Shown: positions 45,823 to 55,034 of the stretch, piece after piece
Layout: each line of letters opens with the position of its first letter
Position numbering within the stretch: position 1 is the first letter of the stretch
Assembly (NCBI RefSeq): GCF_022023855.1
Contig: NZ_CP059451.1
Span: 62,001 to 126,000 of the forward strand
DNA length: 64,000 nucleotides
DNA from: Azospirillum brasilense
Lineage (GTDB): Bacteria > Pseudomonadota > Alphaproteobacteria > Azospirillales > Azospirillaceae
Reading direction: 5' to 3'
Program-made: the position numbers and the translations under genes
Notes under the pieces: generated by a model
Database searches by the model: none
Seen by the model: only the letters and a program-made list of their open reading frames with translations
What the model was told of the DNA's origin: nothing

Positions 45823-46632
45823 CTACTCTCCCTTGAAACCGGGTTCTCTTTTTTGCGCGAAGGCGGCACGCCCCTCCGCGTAGTCGGCGCTGGCGAAGCA
45901 GCGGGCGACCAGCGCGTCCACCGCTTCGGCGTCGGCCGGACCGTCGGTCCGCAGCGCTTCCAGCATGGCCCGTTTCGCCGCGCGCAGCGTCAGCGGCGCG
46001 TTTCCGGCGATCAGGCCAAGGTAGTTCTCCACGGCGCCGTCGAAGGCGGACGCGGCGGCCACGCGCTGGACGATGCCGAGGCTCGCCGCCTCGTCCGCCG
46101 TCACGATGCGCGCGCTGAACAGCAGGTCGGCGGCGGCGGCTGCGCCCATCCGCTGCACGACGAGGCGCACCAGGGGGAAGCCGTAGCCGAGCCCGAGCCG
46201 GGCGCCCGGCATGCGGAAGCGCGCGCCGTCGTCGCTGAGCCGCAGGTCGCAGCACAGGGCCAGTTCCAGCCCGCCGCCGAAGCAGATGCCGCGGATGGCG
46301 GCGACCGTCGGCACCGGGGCTCCGAGAAGCGCCTCGGTCGCGGCGGAGACCGCCTCCTCGTAGGCGGCGGCCTGGGCGGCGTCGGCGCGGACGGTCCCGA
46401 ACTCGGAAATGTCGGCCCCGGCGGAGAAGGCGCGCTCCCCGGCGCCACGAACCAGCAGGACGCGGACCGCGGGATCGGCCACGGCACGGCCGATGCGCTC
46501 GGGCAGGGAGCGCCACATCTCCAGCGTCATCGCGTTCAGCCGCCGGGGCTGGTCGAGCGTCAGGCGGGCGATTCCGCCGGACACGTCGAGCCCCACCACA
46601 CCTCCAACAGCGCCCGGTTCCTGATCGCTCAT
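45823..46632 (-). CDS. Enoyl-CoA hydratase/isomerase family protein
   Basis: A 269-residue crotonase-fold enzyme with the oxyanion-hole segments ERAFSAGADISEF and GICFGGGLELALCCDLR. The second acid typical of hydratases is not evident at the usual place (MPGARLGLGYGFPLVRLV), so isomerase or other crotonase chemistry remains possible. Start overlaps the CoA-transferase stop by one base (TGATG). It would act on the CoA ester made by the neighbour. Confidence 0.88.
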   Translation of the reverse strand: MSDQEPGAVGGVVGLDVSGGIARLTLDQPRRLNAMTLEMWRSLPERIGRAVADPAVRVLLVRGAGERAFSAGADISEFGTVRADAAQAAAYEEAVSAATEALLGAPVPTVAAIRGICFGGGLELALCCDLRLSDDGARFRMPGARLGLGYGFPLVRLVVQRMGAAAAADLLFSARIVTADEAASLGIVQRVAAASAFDGAVENYLGLIAGNAPLTLRAAKRAMLEALRTDGPADAEAVDALVARCFASADYAEGRAAFAQKREPGFKGE

Positions 46633-47825
46633 CAGACGATTCCCTGCGCCTTGAGAGCGGCGACGTCCGCCGGGGACAGGCCGATGGCGCCCAGCACCTC
46701 CGCCGTGTGCTCGCCCGCGTCGGGGGCGGGCCGCTCGATGCGGGCGGGCGTGCGCGACAGGCCGACCGGCTGGCCGACGAGGCGCATGGCGCCGCGCGCG
46801 GGATGCTCGCAGGGCACGGCGATGCCGAGATGCCCGACCTGCGGGTCGGCGAAGACCTCGTCCATGCGGTAGATCGGCCCCGCCGGAACCCCTTCCTCCT
46901 CCAGCCGCGCCAGCCAGTCCGCGGTCTTGCGGGTGCGGAACACCTCCTCCAGCAGCGGTTTGAGCGTCGGGCGGTTGCGGAAGCGCTGCTCCTGCGTGGC
47001 GAACTCGGGGGCGTCGGCGAGGTCCTCGCGCTCGATGGCCCGGCAGAAGGACCGCCACTGCCCGTCGCCGCCGACGCCGATGTTCAGGTGGCCATCAGCC
47101 GTCGCCATCACGCCCATGGGGGTCGAATAAGGGTGGTCGTTGCCCGCCGGCTGCGGAACCTCGCCCTCCACCAGATAGCGCGCCGCCTGGAAATCCATCA
47201 GGGCGATCTGGGATTCGAGAAGGGAGGTCTGGACCCACTGCCCCTCGCCGGAGCGGTCGCGTTCCGACAGAGCGACCAGGATGCCGATGGCCGCATACAG
47301 GCCGGAGGCGCTGTCGGCGACCGCGATGCCCGCCCGGACCGGTCCCTGTCCGGGAAGCCCGGTCACGCTCATCAGGCCGCCCATGCCCTGGGCGATCTGG
47401 TCGAAGCCGGCGCGCTCGCGGTAGGGGCCGGTCTGGCCGTAGCCGGAGATGGAGGCCAGGATGATCCGCGGATTCACCGCCCGCAGCGCGTCGTAGCCGA
47501 TGCCGAGGCGGTCCTTGACGTCGGGCCGGTAGTTCTCCACCACCACATCGGCCGTGCGCACCAGCTCCAGGAACAGGTCGCGGCCCTGCGGGGTGCGGAG
47601 GTTGAGCGACAGCGACCGCTTGTTGCGGTGCAGGTTCAGCATGTCATAGCCGTGGCGGGGGCCGCTCATCCCCTCGTTGCGGTCGACGCCCGGCGGCGCC
47701 TCGACCTTGATGACGTCCGCCCCGAAGTCGGCGAGCACGCGGCAGCAGGTCGGGCCGGCGCGCACGCGCGTGAGATCCAGGACTCGGATGTGCTCAAGAG
47801 CTTTTGCGGGTTCGGATCGGGTCAT
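46632..47825 (-). CDS. CaiB/BaiF (class III) CoA transferase
   Basis: A 397-residue family III CoA transferase. Visible family marks are VLDLTRVRAGPTCCRVLADFGADVIKVE, DVVVENYRPDV, SISGYGQTGPY and GIAVADSASGLY with the catalytic Asp171 expected to form the aspartyl-CoA intermediate. It transfers CoA from one acid to another without ATP. ATGA overlap with the amidase upstream suggests that it activates the acid released by that enzyme. Confidence 0.93.
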   Translation of the reverse strand: MTRSEPAKALEHIRVLDLTRVRAGPTCCRVLADFGADVIKVEAPPGVDRNEGMSGPRHGYDMLNLHRNKRSLSLNLRTPQGRDLFLELVRTADVVVENYRPDVKDRLGIGYDALRAVNPRIILASISGYGQTGPYRERAGFDQIAQGMGGLMSVTGLPGQGPVRAGIAVADSASGLYAAIGILVALSERDRSGEGQWVQTSLLESQIALMDFQAARYLVEGEVPQPAGNDHPYSTPMGVMATADGHLNIGVGGDGQWRSFCRAIEREDLADAPEFATQEQRFRNRPTLKPLLEEVFRTRKTADWLARLEEEGVPAGPIYRMDEVFADPQVGHLGIAVPCEHPARGAMRLVGQPVGLSRTPARIERPAPDAGEHTAEVLGAIGLSPADVAALKAQGIV

Positions 47826-49192
47826 GAGCCACGCTGTGCAAGAGGGCTGGGAAAATCGGTGATGTCGCTGGGCCGCCGCCGGTGCCAGCCGGTCCGCGCC
47901 TGCAGCGCCGCGGCGAGGGCCAGCAGCGCGCCGTCCGTCCCCGGACGGCCGACGATCTGGAGCGCCACCGGCATCCCGCGTTCGTCGAAGCCGGCCGGGA
48001 CGGCGACCGCCGGCAGTCCGAGGGCGTTCACGAAACGGGTGTAGGCGCTGAGCCGGTAGAGCGTCGCCGCGTGGAAGTCCGGGGAGGCGGGATCGGCCAC
48101 GGCGACCGGCGGCGTGCGGATCGGCATGACCGGCAGCAGGAGGGCGCCGGCCTCGCCGAACAGGCTGTCGAGGATAGGCGCCGTGGCGCCGGACAGCGCC
48201 GCCTTCGCCGCCACGAGGCGGTCCGGCGTGATGTCCCGGCCCTTGGCGAGCCGCCGGGCGAGGGTCGGGTCCCGCGCGGCGAGGGCGAGCCCCCCATGCT
48301 GGGCCGCTGCCTCGGCCTGGAGAATGAGAAAGAGGGGGTCGGACAGTGCGTCGATGGCGGGCAGGCCCTGCCGCTGCTCCAACGAGACGCCGCAGGCGGC
48401 GATGGCTTCCACGGCCTCGCGGCAGGCCGCCTGGATCGGCGCTTCGGACGCCTCGACCGCGTCGGACAGGAGGGCGACGCGGGCCGGCGGTTCGGATGGG
48501 AACGCCATATCCGTCGCCAGGACGGGCGCCAGGAGTTGGATGTCGCGCGCGCTGCGGGCGAGAAGTCCGATGGTGTCGAGGCTGGGGGCCAGCGTCATCG
48601 CCCCGGCGACCGGCACCGCGCCGTAGGTCGGCTTCCAGGCGGTGACTCCGCAGGCCTGCGCCGGAATGCGCAACGACCCGGCGGTGTCCGATCCCAGCGC
48701 GGCGAACACCGCGCCGGCCGCCACCGCGACCGCCGACCCGGAGGAGGAGCCGCCGGGGACGATGTCGCGGTTCCAGGGGTTGAGCGCCTTTCCCACGCCG
48801 GACGGCTCGTAGGCCAGAGCCGTCATGGTGGTGAAGCCGATCCGCCGCGCTCCAGCCCCGTCGAGCCGTTCCAGCACCGCCGCCGCCCGCTCCGGCACCG
48901 GGGCGTCGCCATCCGCCGCGCCGGGAAGACCGCAGCCGGGGGAGCGCCCGACGCTGTCGAACATGTCCTTGGCGGCGTAGGGCAGGCCGGCCAGCGGGCC
49001 GGTGGCGTCCGCTTCGGCGGTGCCAAGCGCGACGAAGCAGCCGAAGCGGGCCTGAACCTCCGGCGCCCAGGCCGTGCAGGCTGCGACGGCGTTCAGGCGG
49101 GCCGCCGGTGGGAGCCCGCTCCAATCCGCGAAACCGGCATCGGCCCCGCAGGGGTCGTCAGGAACATCGGGGTTCTGGATGGTCCAGGACAT
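47822..49192 (-). CDS. Amidase (amidase-signature family)
   Basis: A 456-residue hydrolase with the Ser-cisSer-Lys triad: Lys75 (PYAAKDMFD), cis-Ser149 (GGSSSGSA) and nucleophile Ser173 (GSDTAGSLRIP). I chose ATG 49192 because GAGGGAG lies at good distance; an in-frame GTG at 49237 would add 15 residues but lacks a site of similar quality. Amidase-signature enzymes hydrolyse half-amides, aryl amides and similar. It is the first enzyme of the operon after the LysR gene. Confidence 0.9.
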   Translation of the reverse strand: MSWTIQNPDVPDDPCGADAGFADWSGLPPAARLNAVAACTAWAPEVQARFGCFVALGTAEADATGPLAGLPYAAKDMFDSVGRSPGCGLPGAADGDAPVPERAAAVLERLDGAGARRIGFTTMTALAYEPSGVGKALNPWNRDIVPGGSSSGSAVAVAAGAVFAALGSDTAGSLRIPAQACGVTAWKPTYGAVPVAGAMTLAPSLDTIGLLARSARDIQLLAPVLATDMAFPSEPPARVALLSDAVEASEAPIQAACREAVEAIAACGVSLEQRQGLPAIDALSDPLFLILQAEAAAQHGGLALAARDPTLARRLAKGRDITPDRLVAAKAALSGATAPILDSLFGEAGALLLPVMPIRTPPVAVADPASPDFHAATLYRLSAYTRFVNALGLPAVAVPAGFDERGMPVALQIVGRPGTDGALLALAAALQARTGWHRRRPSDITDFPSPLAQRGS

Positions 49193-49287
49193 TCGGCCCA
49201 CTCCCTCATCGCCGGACCTGATGATGAGGGTCTGCACAGTTGCCTAGAAGAACAATTGCGACACACCTGATTTCGAATTTCTCGAAA

Positions 49288-50190
49288 TCATGGCTTTGAC
49301 ACGGCCTGCTCCCGCAGGAAATCCAGGAGCCGCTGGCTCGGCGCATCCAGAGCGTCCGGTGAGCGAACGCAAATCTCGAAGCTGCGTTCCGCCCAGTCCT
49401 CGTCGAGGGCGACCAGTTCCACGCCCAGCGCGGTCGAGAGGGGCTGGACGGCGCGCTTCGGCAGAACGCCGACGCCCAGCCCGAGGCTGATCATCTGGCA
49501 CATCACCTCGAAACTGCGGACCTGGACGCGCACCTTGATGAAGCGGCCCTCCGCCCGTGCCCGCTCGGCGAGCAGGCCGTGCACGGCGGTCCCGCCCTCC
49601 AGCGCCACATGCTCCTCGTCCAGAAGCTCGGCGAAGCGCAGGCTGGGCCGCTCGGCCAGCCGGTGCCCGCGCGGCAGCGCCACCCACAGCCGGTCCTTGG
49701 CGTAGGGGTAGCGGACCAGCCCCTCCGTTCCCCGGCCGCCGACGATGACCCCGATGTCGGCCTTCTTGCGGTAGAGCGCGTCCAGCGTGTCGGCGCTGGG
49801 GCGTTCCTCCAACTCCAGCTTGATGCCGGGATTCTCGGCGGCGAAGCGCGAGAGGTCGGCGGCGAGGCATTCCACCAGCGCCGAGGAGGAGGCGTAGACC
49901 CGGACATGGCCGCGCACGCCGGACCGGTATTCGGCGAGCATCGCCTCCAACTGCGCCCCCAGATAGACCATGTCGTGGGCGTAGCGCAGCACGAGCAGGC
50001 CGGCCGGGGTCGGCTCGATGCCATGCGGGCGCCGCTTCAGCAGCGGCATCCCGGCGTCGTGCTCCAGCAGCCGGATGCGCCGGCTGGCCGCGGACACCGC
50101 GAGATTCAAAGCCTCGCTGGCGCGGCTCAGGCTTTTCAGCTCACAGGCTTTCACGAACAGCCGAAGCGTCGCCAAGTCATGGTGAAGCAC
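49288..50190 (-). CDS. LysR-family transcriptional regulator
   Basis: A 300-residue regulator: winged helix-turn-helix at about 5-65 (LATLRLFVKACELKSLSRASEALN) and a two-lobed effector domain after residue 90. Start is GTG 50190; the open frame continues upstream but runs into shadow sequence. It is transcribed in the same direction as the catabolic operon and ends 95 bases before the amidase start, so it probably controls that operon, with a catabolic intermediate as inducer (inference). Confidence 0.9.
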   Translation of the reverse strand: MLHHDLATLRLFVKACELKSLSRASEALNLAVSAASRRIRLLEHDAGMPLLKRRPHGIEPTPAGLLVLRYAHDMVYLGAQLEAMLAEYRSGVRGHVRVYASSSALVECLAADLSRFAAENPGIKLELEERPSADTLDALYRKKADIGVIVGGRGTEGLVRYPYAKDRLWVALPRGHRLAERPSLRFAELLDEEHVALEGGTAVHGLLAERARAEGRFIKVRVQVRSFEVMCQMISLGLGVGVLPKRAVQPLSTALGVELVALDEDWAERSFEICVRSPDALDAPSQRLLDFLREQAVSKP

Positions 50191-50311
50191 GGTCCACACA
50201 CCCCATCCGCAATTCACCGGCCATCCGCAATCCGCCGGTCCCGACAGAGTGCCATTACGGGCGCGGGCGGGCGAGCACGATGACAGGGTGACAGGATTCA
50301 GGGCGCCCGGA

Positions 50312-50605
50312 TCACAGCGACAGGTCGAGCACCCGTCCCTCGAACACGCGGTCGCGCGACCCTTCCAGATGCCGGCGCATGCGGGCGCGCGCGGTGTCGG
50401 CGTCGCGGTTGCGGATCGCCTCGAAGATTCCCCGATGCTCCTCCAGAACATGGGCCAGCCCGCCGCTCGGCCCCAGCAGCGACGAGCCGTGGAACTTCAT
50501 GCCGACGGCGATGTGGTCCTTCAGCGCCTGCATCGACGACGCGTAATAATGGTTGTTCGCGGCGTCCGCGATGGCGGCGTGGAAGGCGAAATCCGCATCG
50601 TCCCG
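50312..50605 (-). pseudogene. GntR/FadR-family regulator, C-terminal FCD fragment
   Basis: About 97 residues of an FCD effector domain remain (DADFAFHAAIADAANNHYY, then EEHRGIFEAIRNRDADTARARMRRHLE, with the metal-ligand His residues). The DNA-binding N-terminus and start are gone: upstream on this strand the frame continues only as the shadow of the kinase fragment that abuts it at about 50600. A deletion fused the two divergent neighbours. Confidence 0.8.
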
Positions 50606-51220
50606 GTGCCGGTGGGCGCCTCGGTGGCCCTGGACACCGGCACGCGGGACATCGGCGACGCGGCGGCGACGCGGCGGCGGGTGACGGCGCTGGCGACCCG
50701 CCTTCCGGGCGGCGAGGCGTTGCGCTTCGCCAAGCTGGACAGCCTGCTGCGCGGCCATGGCGCGGCGGAGGTCGCCGCCTGGATGGCCGTAGACTGCCCG
50801 GATCATTGCATCGTCGCGCCGGCCTTTCCCTTCCAGGGACGGGTGACGCGCGACGGCCGCCAGCACGCCCGAAGCATGGATGGCTGGACGGCCGTCGCCA
50901 GCGATCTCGCGGCCGCCCTGGAAGCGGAGGGCGAGCGGGTGCGGCTGTGCCGCCCCGGCGACCCGGTGCCGCCCGGCGTCAGCCTGTGGGACGCCGAGAC
51001 CGACGCCGACCTCGCCGGCGCCCTGCTGCCCGGCGTGCCCTGCTCGACTCTGCGCGGCGGCGCTTGGAGCGGGGTGCGCGTCGTCTCCAAATCGGGCGCC
51101 TTCGGCGACCCCGCGCTTTTGCGCCGGCTGATCCGCGGGGACGCCCCGGACGCGGATCGGGCGGCACCGGAACCAACGCGCCACGGCACGCCCTGGCCGC
51201 ATCGAGGAGAACGAGCATGA
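50600..51220 (+). pseudogene. Four-carbon sugar-acid kinase (DUF1537) fragment
   Basis: About 205 residues related to OtnK/DtnK kinases that phosphorylate D-erythronate or D-threonate. Present are ALDTGTRDI, FAKLDSLLRGHG, APAFPFQGRVTRDGRQH and, at the end, VVSKSGAFGDPALL. The N-terminal ADD-TGA motif is missing (deletion at ~50600), and about 150 residues of the nucleotide-binding domain are missing near 51030, where the frame is nevertheless kept. The stop still overlaps the pdxA start (ATGA), preserving the ancestral operon junction. Cannot be active. Confidence 0.78.
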
Positions 51221-52258
51221 CCCCCCATCTGGCCATCACCATGGGTGATCCGGCCGGCGTCGGACCCGAGATCATCGTGAAGGCCTGCGCCCGCCTGAAG
51301 GAGCGGCTGGATTCCGGAAGCCTGCGGCTTCTGGTGATCGGCAGCAACCCGGCGCTGATGGCGGCGCGCGAGGCTCTGGGCAGCGACCTCGCCTTTCCCG
51401 AGGTGACGGCGGACGAGGAGTGGCCGGCGCTCGCCTGCCTGCCTGCAGGCCGGGCCGGAGGGCGAACCGATCCGCCCCGGCGAGCTGTCGGTGGACGGCG
51501 GCCGCTTCGCCTATCTGGTGGTGGAGCGCGCGGTGCGGCTGGCCGAGGCCGGGCGCATCCACGGGTTGGTCACGGCGCCGCTGAACAAGGAGGCGATGAA
51601 CAAGGCCGGCTACCACTTCGCCGGCCACACCGACCTGCTGGCCGAACTGACCGGCGCCCGCGGCTCGGTGATGATGCTGGCCCACGGCAACATGCGGGTC
51701 AGTCACGTCACCACCCACATCGCGCTGGAGGACGTGCCGAAGCGCCTGACGCCGGAGCGGCTGCGCTACGTCATCGACCGCACCGACGAGACGCTGGCCG
51801 GGCTGGGGCTGGGGCTGGAGCGCCGCCGCAGCATCGCCATCGCCGCCCTGAACCCCCACGCCGGGGAAGGCGGGCTGTTCGGCCGGCAGGACATCGAGAT
51901 CACCACCCCGGTCATCGAGCGCTGCGTGGCCGAGGGCTTGGACGTGGTGGGGCCGGTGCCGGGCGACACGGTGTTCGTCAAGCTGCGCGGCGGCCAGTTC
52001 GACGCGGTGGTCGCCATGTACCACGACCAGGGGCACATCCCGGTCAAGCTGCTGGGCTTCCACGTCGATCCGGCGACCGGCCGGTGGGACGCGCTGAGCG
52101 GGGTCAACATCATGCTGGGGCTGCCGATCATCCGCACCTCCGTCGACCACGGCACCGCCTTCGACATCGCCGGCAAGGGCATCGCCAACGAGCTGAGCCT
52201 GATCGAAGCCATCGATTACGCCGAGAAACTGGCCGCCGCCCGCCGGCGGACCGGCTGA
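51217..52258 (+). pseudogene. pdxA: 4-hydroxythreonine-4-phosphate dehydrogenase-like (PdxA2) gene with a frameshift
   Basis: The N-terminal part (MTPHLAITMGDPAGVGPEI) and the C-terminal part (TAPLNKEAMNKAG, FAGHTDLLAEL, MYHDQGHIPVK, SVDHGTAFDIAG with all three metal-binding His) are in different frames. The break is at a threefold GCCT repeat, 51433-51444; with two copies the protein reads ALACLQAGPEGEP and is continuous. In DUF1537 operons PdxA2 oxidises the 4-phosphate of the sugar acid, which fits the neighbouring kinase fragment. It may be a slippage mutation or a sequencing error. Confidence 0.85.
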
Positions 52259-52274
52259 GGAAGGAGCACCCGCC

Positions 52275-53306
52275 ATGACGGAGTCCATCCACGCCACCCC
52301 GCCCGAAGCCATGCCGTCCGCCTTCGCGTCCATCGAGCTGGTCCGGCCCCCGCGCGTCCTGTTCGGCGGCGGTCTGATCGCCTCGGTCGGCGCCTGGGCG
52401 CGGGAGAACGGCATCGCCCGTACGCTGGTGGTGGCCGACGCCTTCAACGCCGCCCGCGTCGGGCTGCTCGACCTGCCGGGCGCGGTGACGGTCTTCGACC
52501 GCGTGCGGCCGGAGCCGGACACCGCCAACCTCGACGACCTGCTGGCCGTGGCCGACGCGGCGGAGCCGCAGCTCGTCGTCGGCTTCGGCGGCGGCAGCGC
52601 CATGGATCTGGCCAAGCTGGCGGCGGTGCTGCCGGGCAGCGGCCAGACCCTCGCCGACGTCGCCGGCGCGGAGCGGGTGAGGGCCAAGCGCGCCGCCCTG
52701 GCCCAGGTGCCGACCACCGCCGGCACCGGCAGCGAGGCCGGCACCCGCGCCCTGGTCACCGGCCCGGCCACCGCCAGCAAGATCGCCGTGCAGAGCCTGC
52801 ACATCTCTCCGACACGCTGGCTGCCCTTCAAGATCCTGACCCGCCCGCAGGGCCTGCCGATGATCGGCGGCCAGTTCCTGATGGCGCTGCGCGACAAGCT
52901 GAAGACCGACCGCGCGCTGATGGTCGGCTTCGGCCGGTCGGCGGCCAAGTCCTCGACCTTCCTGCTCGCCAACCTGACGGCGGGTGCCAAGGCCTTCCTC
53001 AAGCTCTACCCGGAGACCGCGCCGCGCGGCAGCAGCGAGGAGGAGGCGGTCAAGGCGGTGCTGGTCGCGGTCAGCCGCCGCATCAAGCTCTACCAGCCGC
53101 CCTATCCGGGCTACAAGATGGGCCAGATCAACCCGGACGAGTTCACCATCGAGATGGCGCTGAACGGCATGGAGGCGAAGGACCTGTCGCGCTTCTACAC
53201 CAACGACCTGATCGCGGACATCAACGCCTTCGACGCCGAGGCGGTGAAGGCCCAGGCGATGAGCTACAATGGTTGGCCAGCCGGAGATGGGGCGGCCGGA
53301 GGTTGA
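52275..53306 (+). pseudogene. Chimeric ORF: iron-containing alcohol dehydrogenase N-part fused to an ABC substrate-binding protein C-part
   Basis: Residues 1 to about 175 are an iron-type alcohol dehydrogenase (VVGFGGGSAMDLAKLAAVL, VPTTAGTGSEAGTRALVT), normally about 380 residues with metal-binding His residues that are absent here. From about 52800 the sequence becomes the C-terminal half of a NitT/TauT-like binding protein (ALRDKLKTDRALMVGFG, LYPETAPRG, IKLYQPPYPGYKMGQINPDEF, SRFYTNDLIADINAFD). The frame is kept through the junction. A start with GGAAGGAG upstream remains, so a fusion protein could be made, but neither half is complete and the binding-protein half lacks a signal peptide. 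Confidence 0.78.
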
Positions 53307-54004
53307 GCGGCCCGCTTCGCCGGGCCGGGCTCTGGTGAGCGGGGTTCAGCTCCGGCATCGGCGCGGGCATCGCGGCTCGCCTGCTGGACGACGGCTGGGA
53401 GGTGGTGGGGCTGAGCCGCACCGCCCCCGCCATCGACCATCCGGCCCTGCGCTTCGTTGCCGTCGATCTGATGGACGCCGGGGCGCTGGCCGACGCCCTG
53501 GCCGGCCTGCCGCCGGTGCGGGCGGTGGTCCACGCCGCCGGCATCCTGCGCGTCGGCCGGCTGGGCGGGACGGACAGCGCCAAGGCCGACGCGCGGGCAA
53601 TGTGGCGCCTGCATGTCGAGGCGGCGACGCAGCTCGTGGAGCACGCCGTCCCCGCCATGGAGGAGGGCGGGCGCGTCGTGCTGATCGGCAGCCGCACCTC
53701 GGACGGCTCGGCCGGGCGCGGCCAGTACGCGGCCAGCAAGGCGGCGCTGTCGGGGCTGGCCCGCTCCTGGGCGATCGAGCAGGCGCCGCGCGGCGTCACG
53801 GTGAACGTGGTCGCCCCCGGCGCCACCGACACGCCGATGCTGGCCGACCCCAACCGCGCCGGCGTGCAGCCGAAGCGGCCCCCCATCGGCCGCTTCATGA
53901 AGCCGGAGGAGGTGGCGGCGCTGACCGCCTTCCTGCTGTCGGACGCGGCGGCCAGCATCACCGGCCAGCGCATCGTGGTGTGCGGCGGCGCCTCTCTGGT
54001 GTGA
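53269..54004 (+). pseudogene. SDR-family oxidoreductase gene with a one-base frameshift
   Basis: Most of an SDR is readable from about 53345 in one frame (GIGAGIAARLLDDGWEVVGLSR, AAGILRVG, YAASKAALSG with Tyr and Lys, and ITGQRIVVCGGASLV). The first ~25 residues, ending ALVSG, are in the preceding frame. Removing one G from the run GGGG at 53341-53344 restores SGFSSGIG, a normal cofactor motif. It closes the degraded sugar-acid locus. Confidence 0.8.
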
Positions 54005-54019
54005 AGCGCCTTTTCCGGT

Positions 54020-54982
54020 TCAGCGCGCGGGCACGAGGCGCGGCACCCAGCGGACGTAAGTGAGCATCGCCACCAGCTCCACAAGGGTCTGTGTCACCAC
54101 CACCGCGGGCACCAGCGCCCCGCCGTCCGGGACGGCGAAGGCCAGCGGCAGGACGACCAGGGAGTTGCGCGTGCCGCCGCTGAAGACGACGGCCCGCGCC
54201 GCCTCGGTCTCGAGCCGGAACAGGCGCGCCACCGCCCGGCCGGCGTAGGGCATCGCCAGCGCGAAGGCGATGTAGAGCGGCACGGCGAGGGCCACCGCCC
54301 GCGCCTGGGCGGCCACGTCGGCGGCGACTGTGGCGACGACCAGGAACAGCACCAGCGCCATGAGCGGCACCGGCAGCCACGCCAGGGCGCCCGCGGCGGC
54401 CTTTCCAGTACCGCTGCGCGCAGCCCAGGCCTGCGTCGCCCCGGCCAGCGCCAGCGGCACGGCGATCAGTCCGACGAAGGCGTCGATGAACGGACCCGGC
54501 TGCATCAGCGCCGCCGCTCCCTCCCCGGCGAACAGGCCGAGATAGACGGGCAGAAGCAGCGTCTGGACGAGCAGCAGCACCGGCGTCGCGGCCAGCACCA
54601 GCCGCGCGTCGCCGCGCCCGAGATGGGTGAAGACGACGACATAGTCGATGCACGGCGCCAGCAGGACCAGCAGCACGCCGAGCCGCACCGCCGACTGGTC
54701 CGCGGGCAGCACGGAGACCAGCCCGAAGACGACGCAGGGCACCACCGCGAAATTGACCAGCAGCAGGGCCGACAGGAAGCGGGTGTTCGTGACGCTCCGC
54801 CGCAGGTCGCCCAGCGGGACCTGAAGAAAGGTGATGTAGATCAGCGCGGCGAGGGACGGGTTGATGCCGGCTCCCCAGGCGTCGCCCGGCACGACGGCGG
54901 CGGCAAGCAGCCCGGCGACGACCGCCGCGAAATAAATGGGGACCTGATGGTTTTCCAGATCCGCGCGGGTGATGGCGGCCAT
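54020..54982 (-). CDS. ACR3/bile acid:sodium symporter-superfamily membrane protein (arsenic-resistance-like)
   Basis: A 320-residue inner-membrane protein with about ten hydrophobic spans. The segments LIYITFLQVPLGDLRR, LLVLLAPCIDYVVVFTHLGRGD and VVFSGGTRNSLVVLPLAFAVP match the ACR3-like branch of the superfamily, including a Cys in the fourth span (APC). I chose ATG 54982 because CGGGAG stands upstream; an ATG at 55000 has none. It follows a three-cysteine MerR regulator by 52 bases on the same strand, so it is probably metal- or metalloid-induced. Confidence 0.85.
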   Translation of the reverse strand: MAAITRADLENHQVPIYFAAVVAGLLAAAVVPGDAWGAGINPSLAALIYITFLQVPLGDLRRSVTNTRFLSALLLVNFAVVPCVVFGLVSVLPADQSAVRLGVLLVLLAPCIDYVVVFTHLGRGDARLVLAATPVLLLVQTLLLPVYLGLFAGEGAAALMQPGPFIDAFVGLIAVPLALAGATQAWAARSGTGKAAAGALAWLPVPLMALVLFLVVATVAADVAAQARAVALAVPLYIAFALAMPYAGRAVARLFRLETEAARAVVFSGGTRNSLVVLPLAFAVPDGGALVPAVVVTQTLVELVAMLTYVRWVPRLVPAR

Positions 54983-55034
54983 GTCTCGGCTCCCGGTCAT
55001 GGAATGTGTTTCTGGCCGTGCCGGACCCGCCGGG

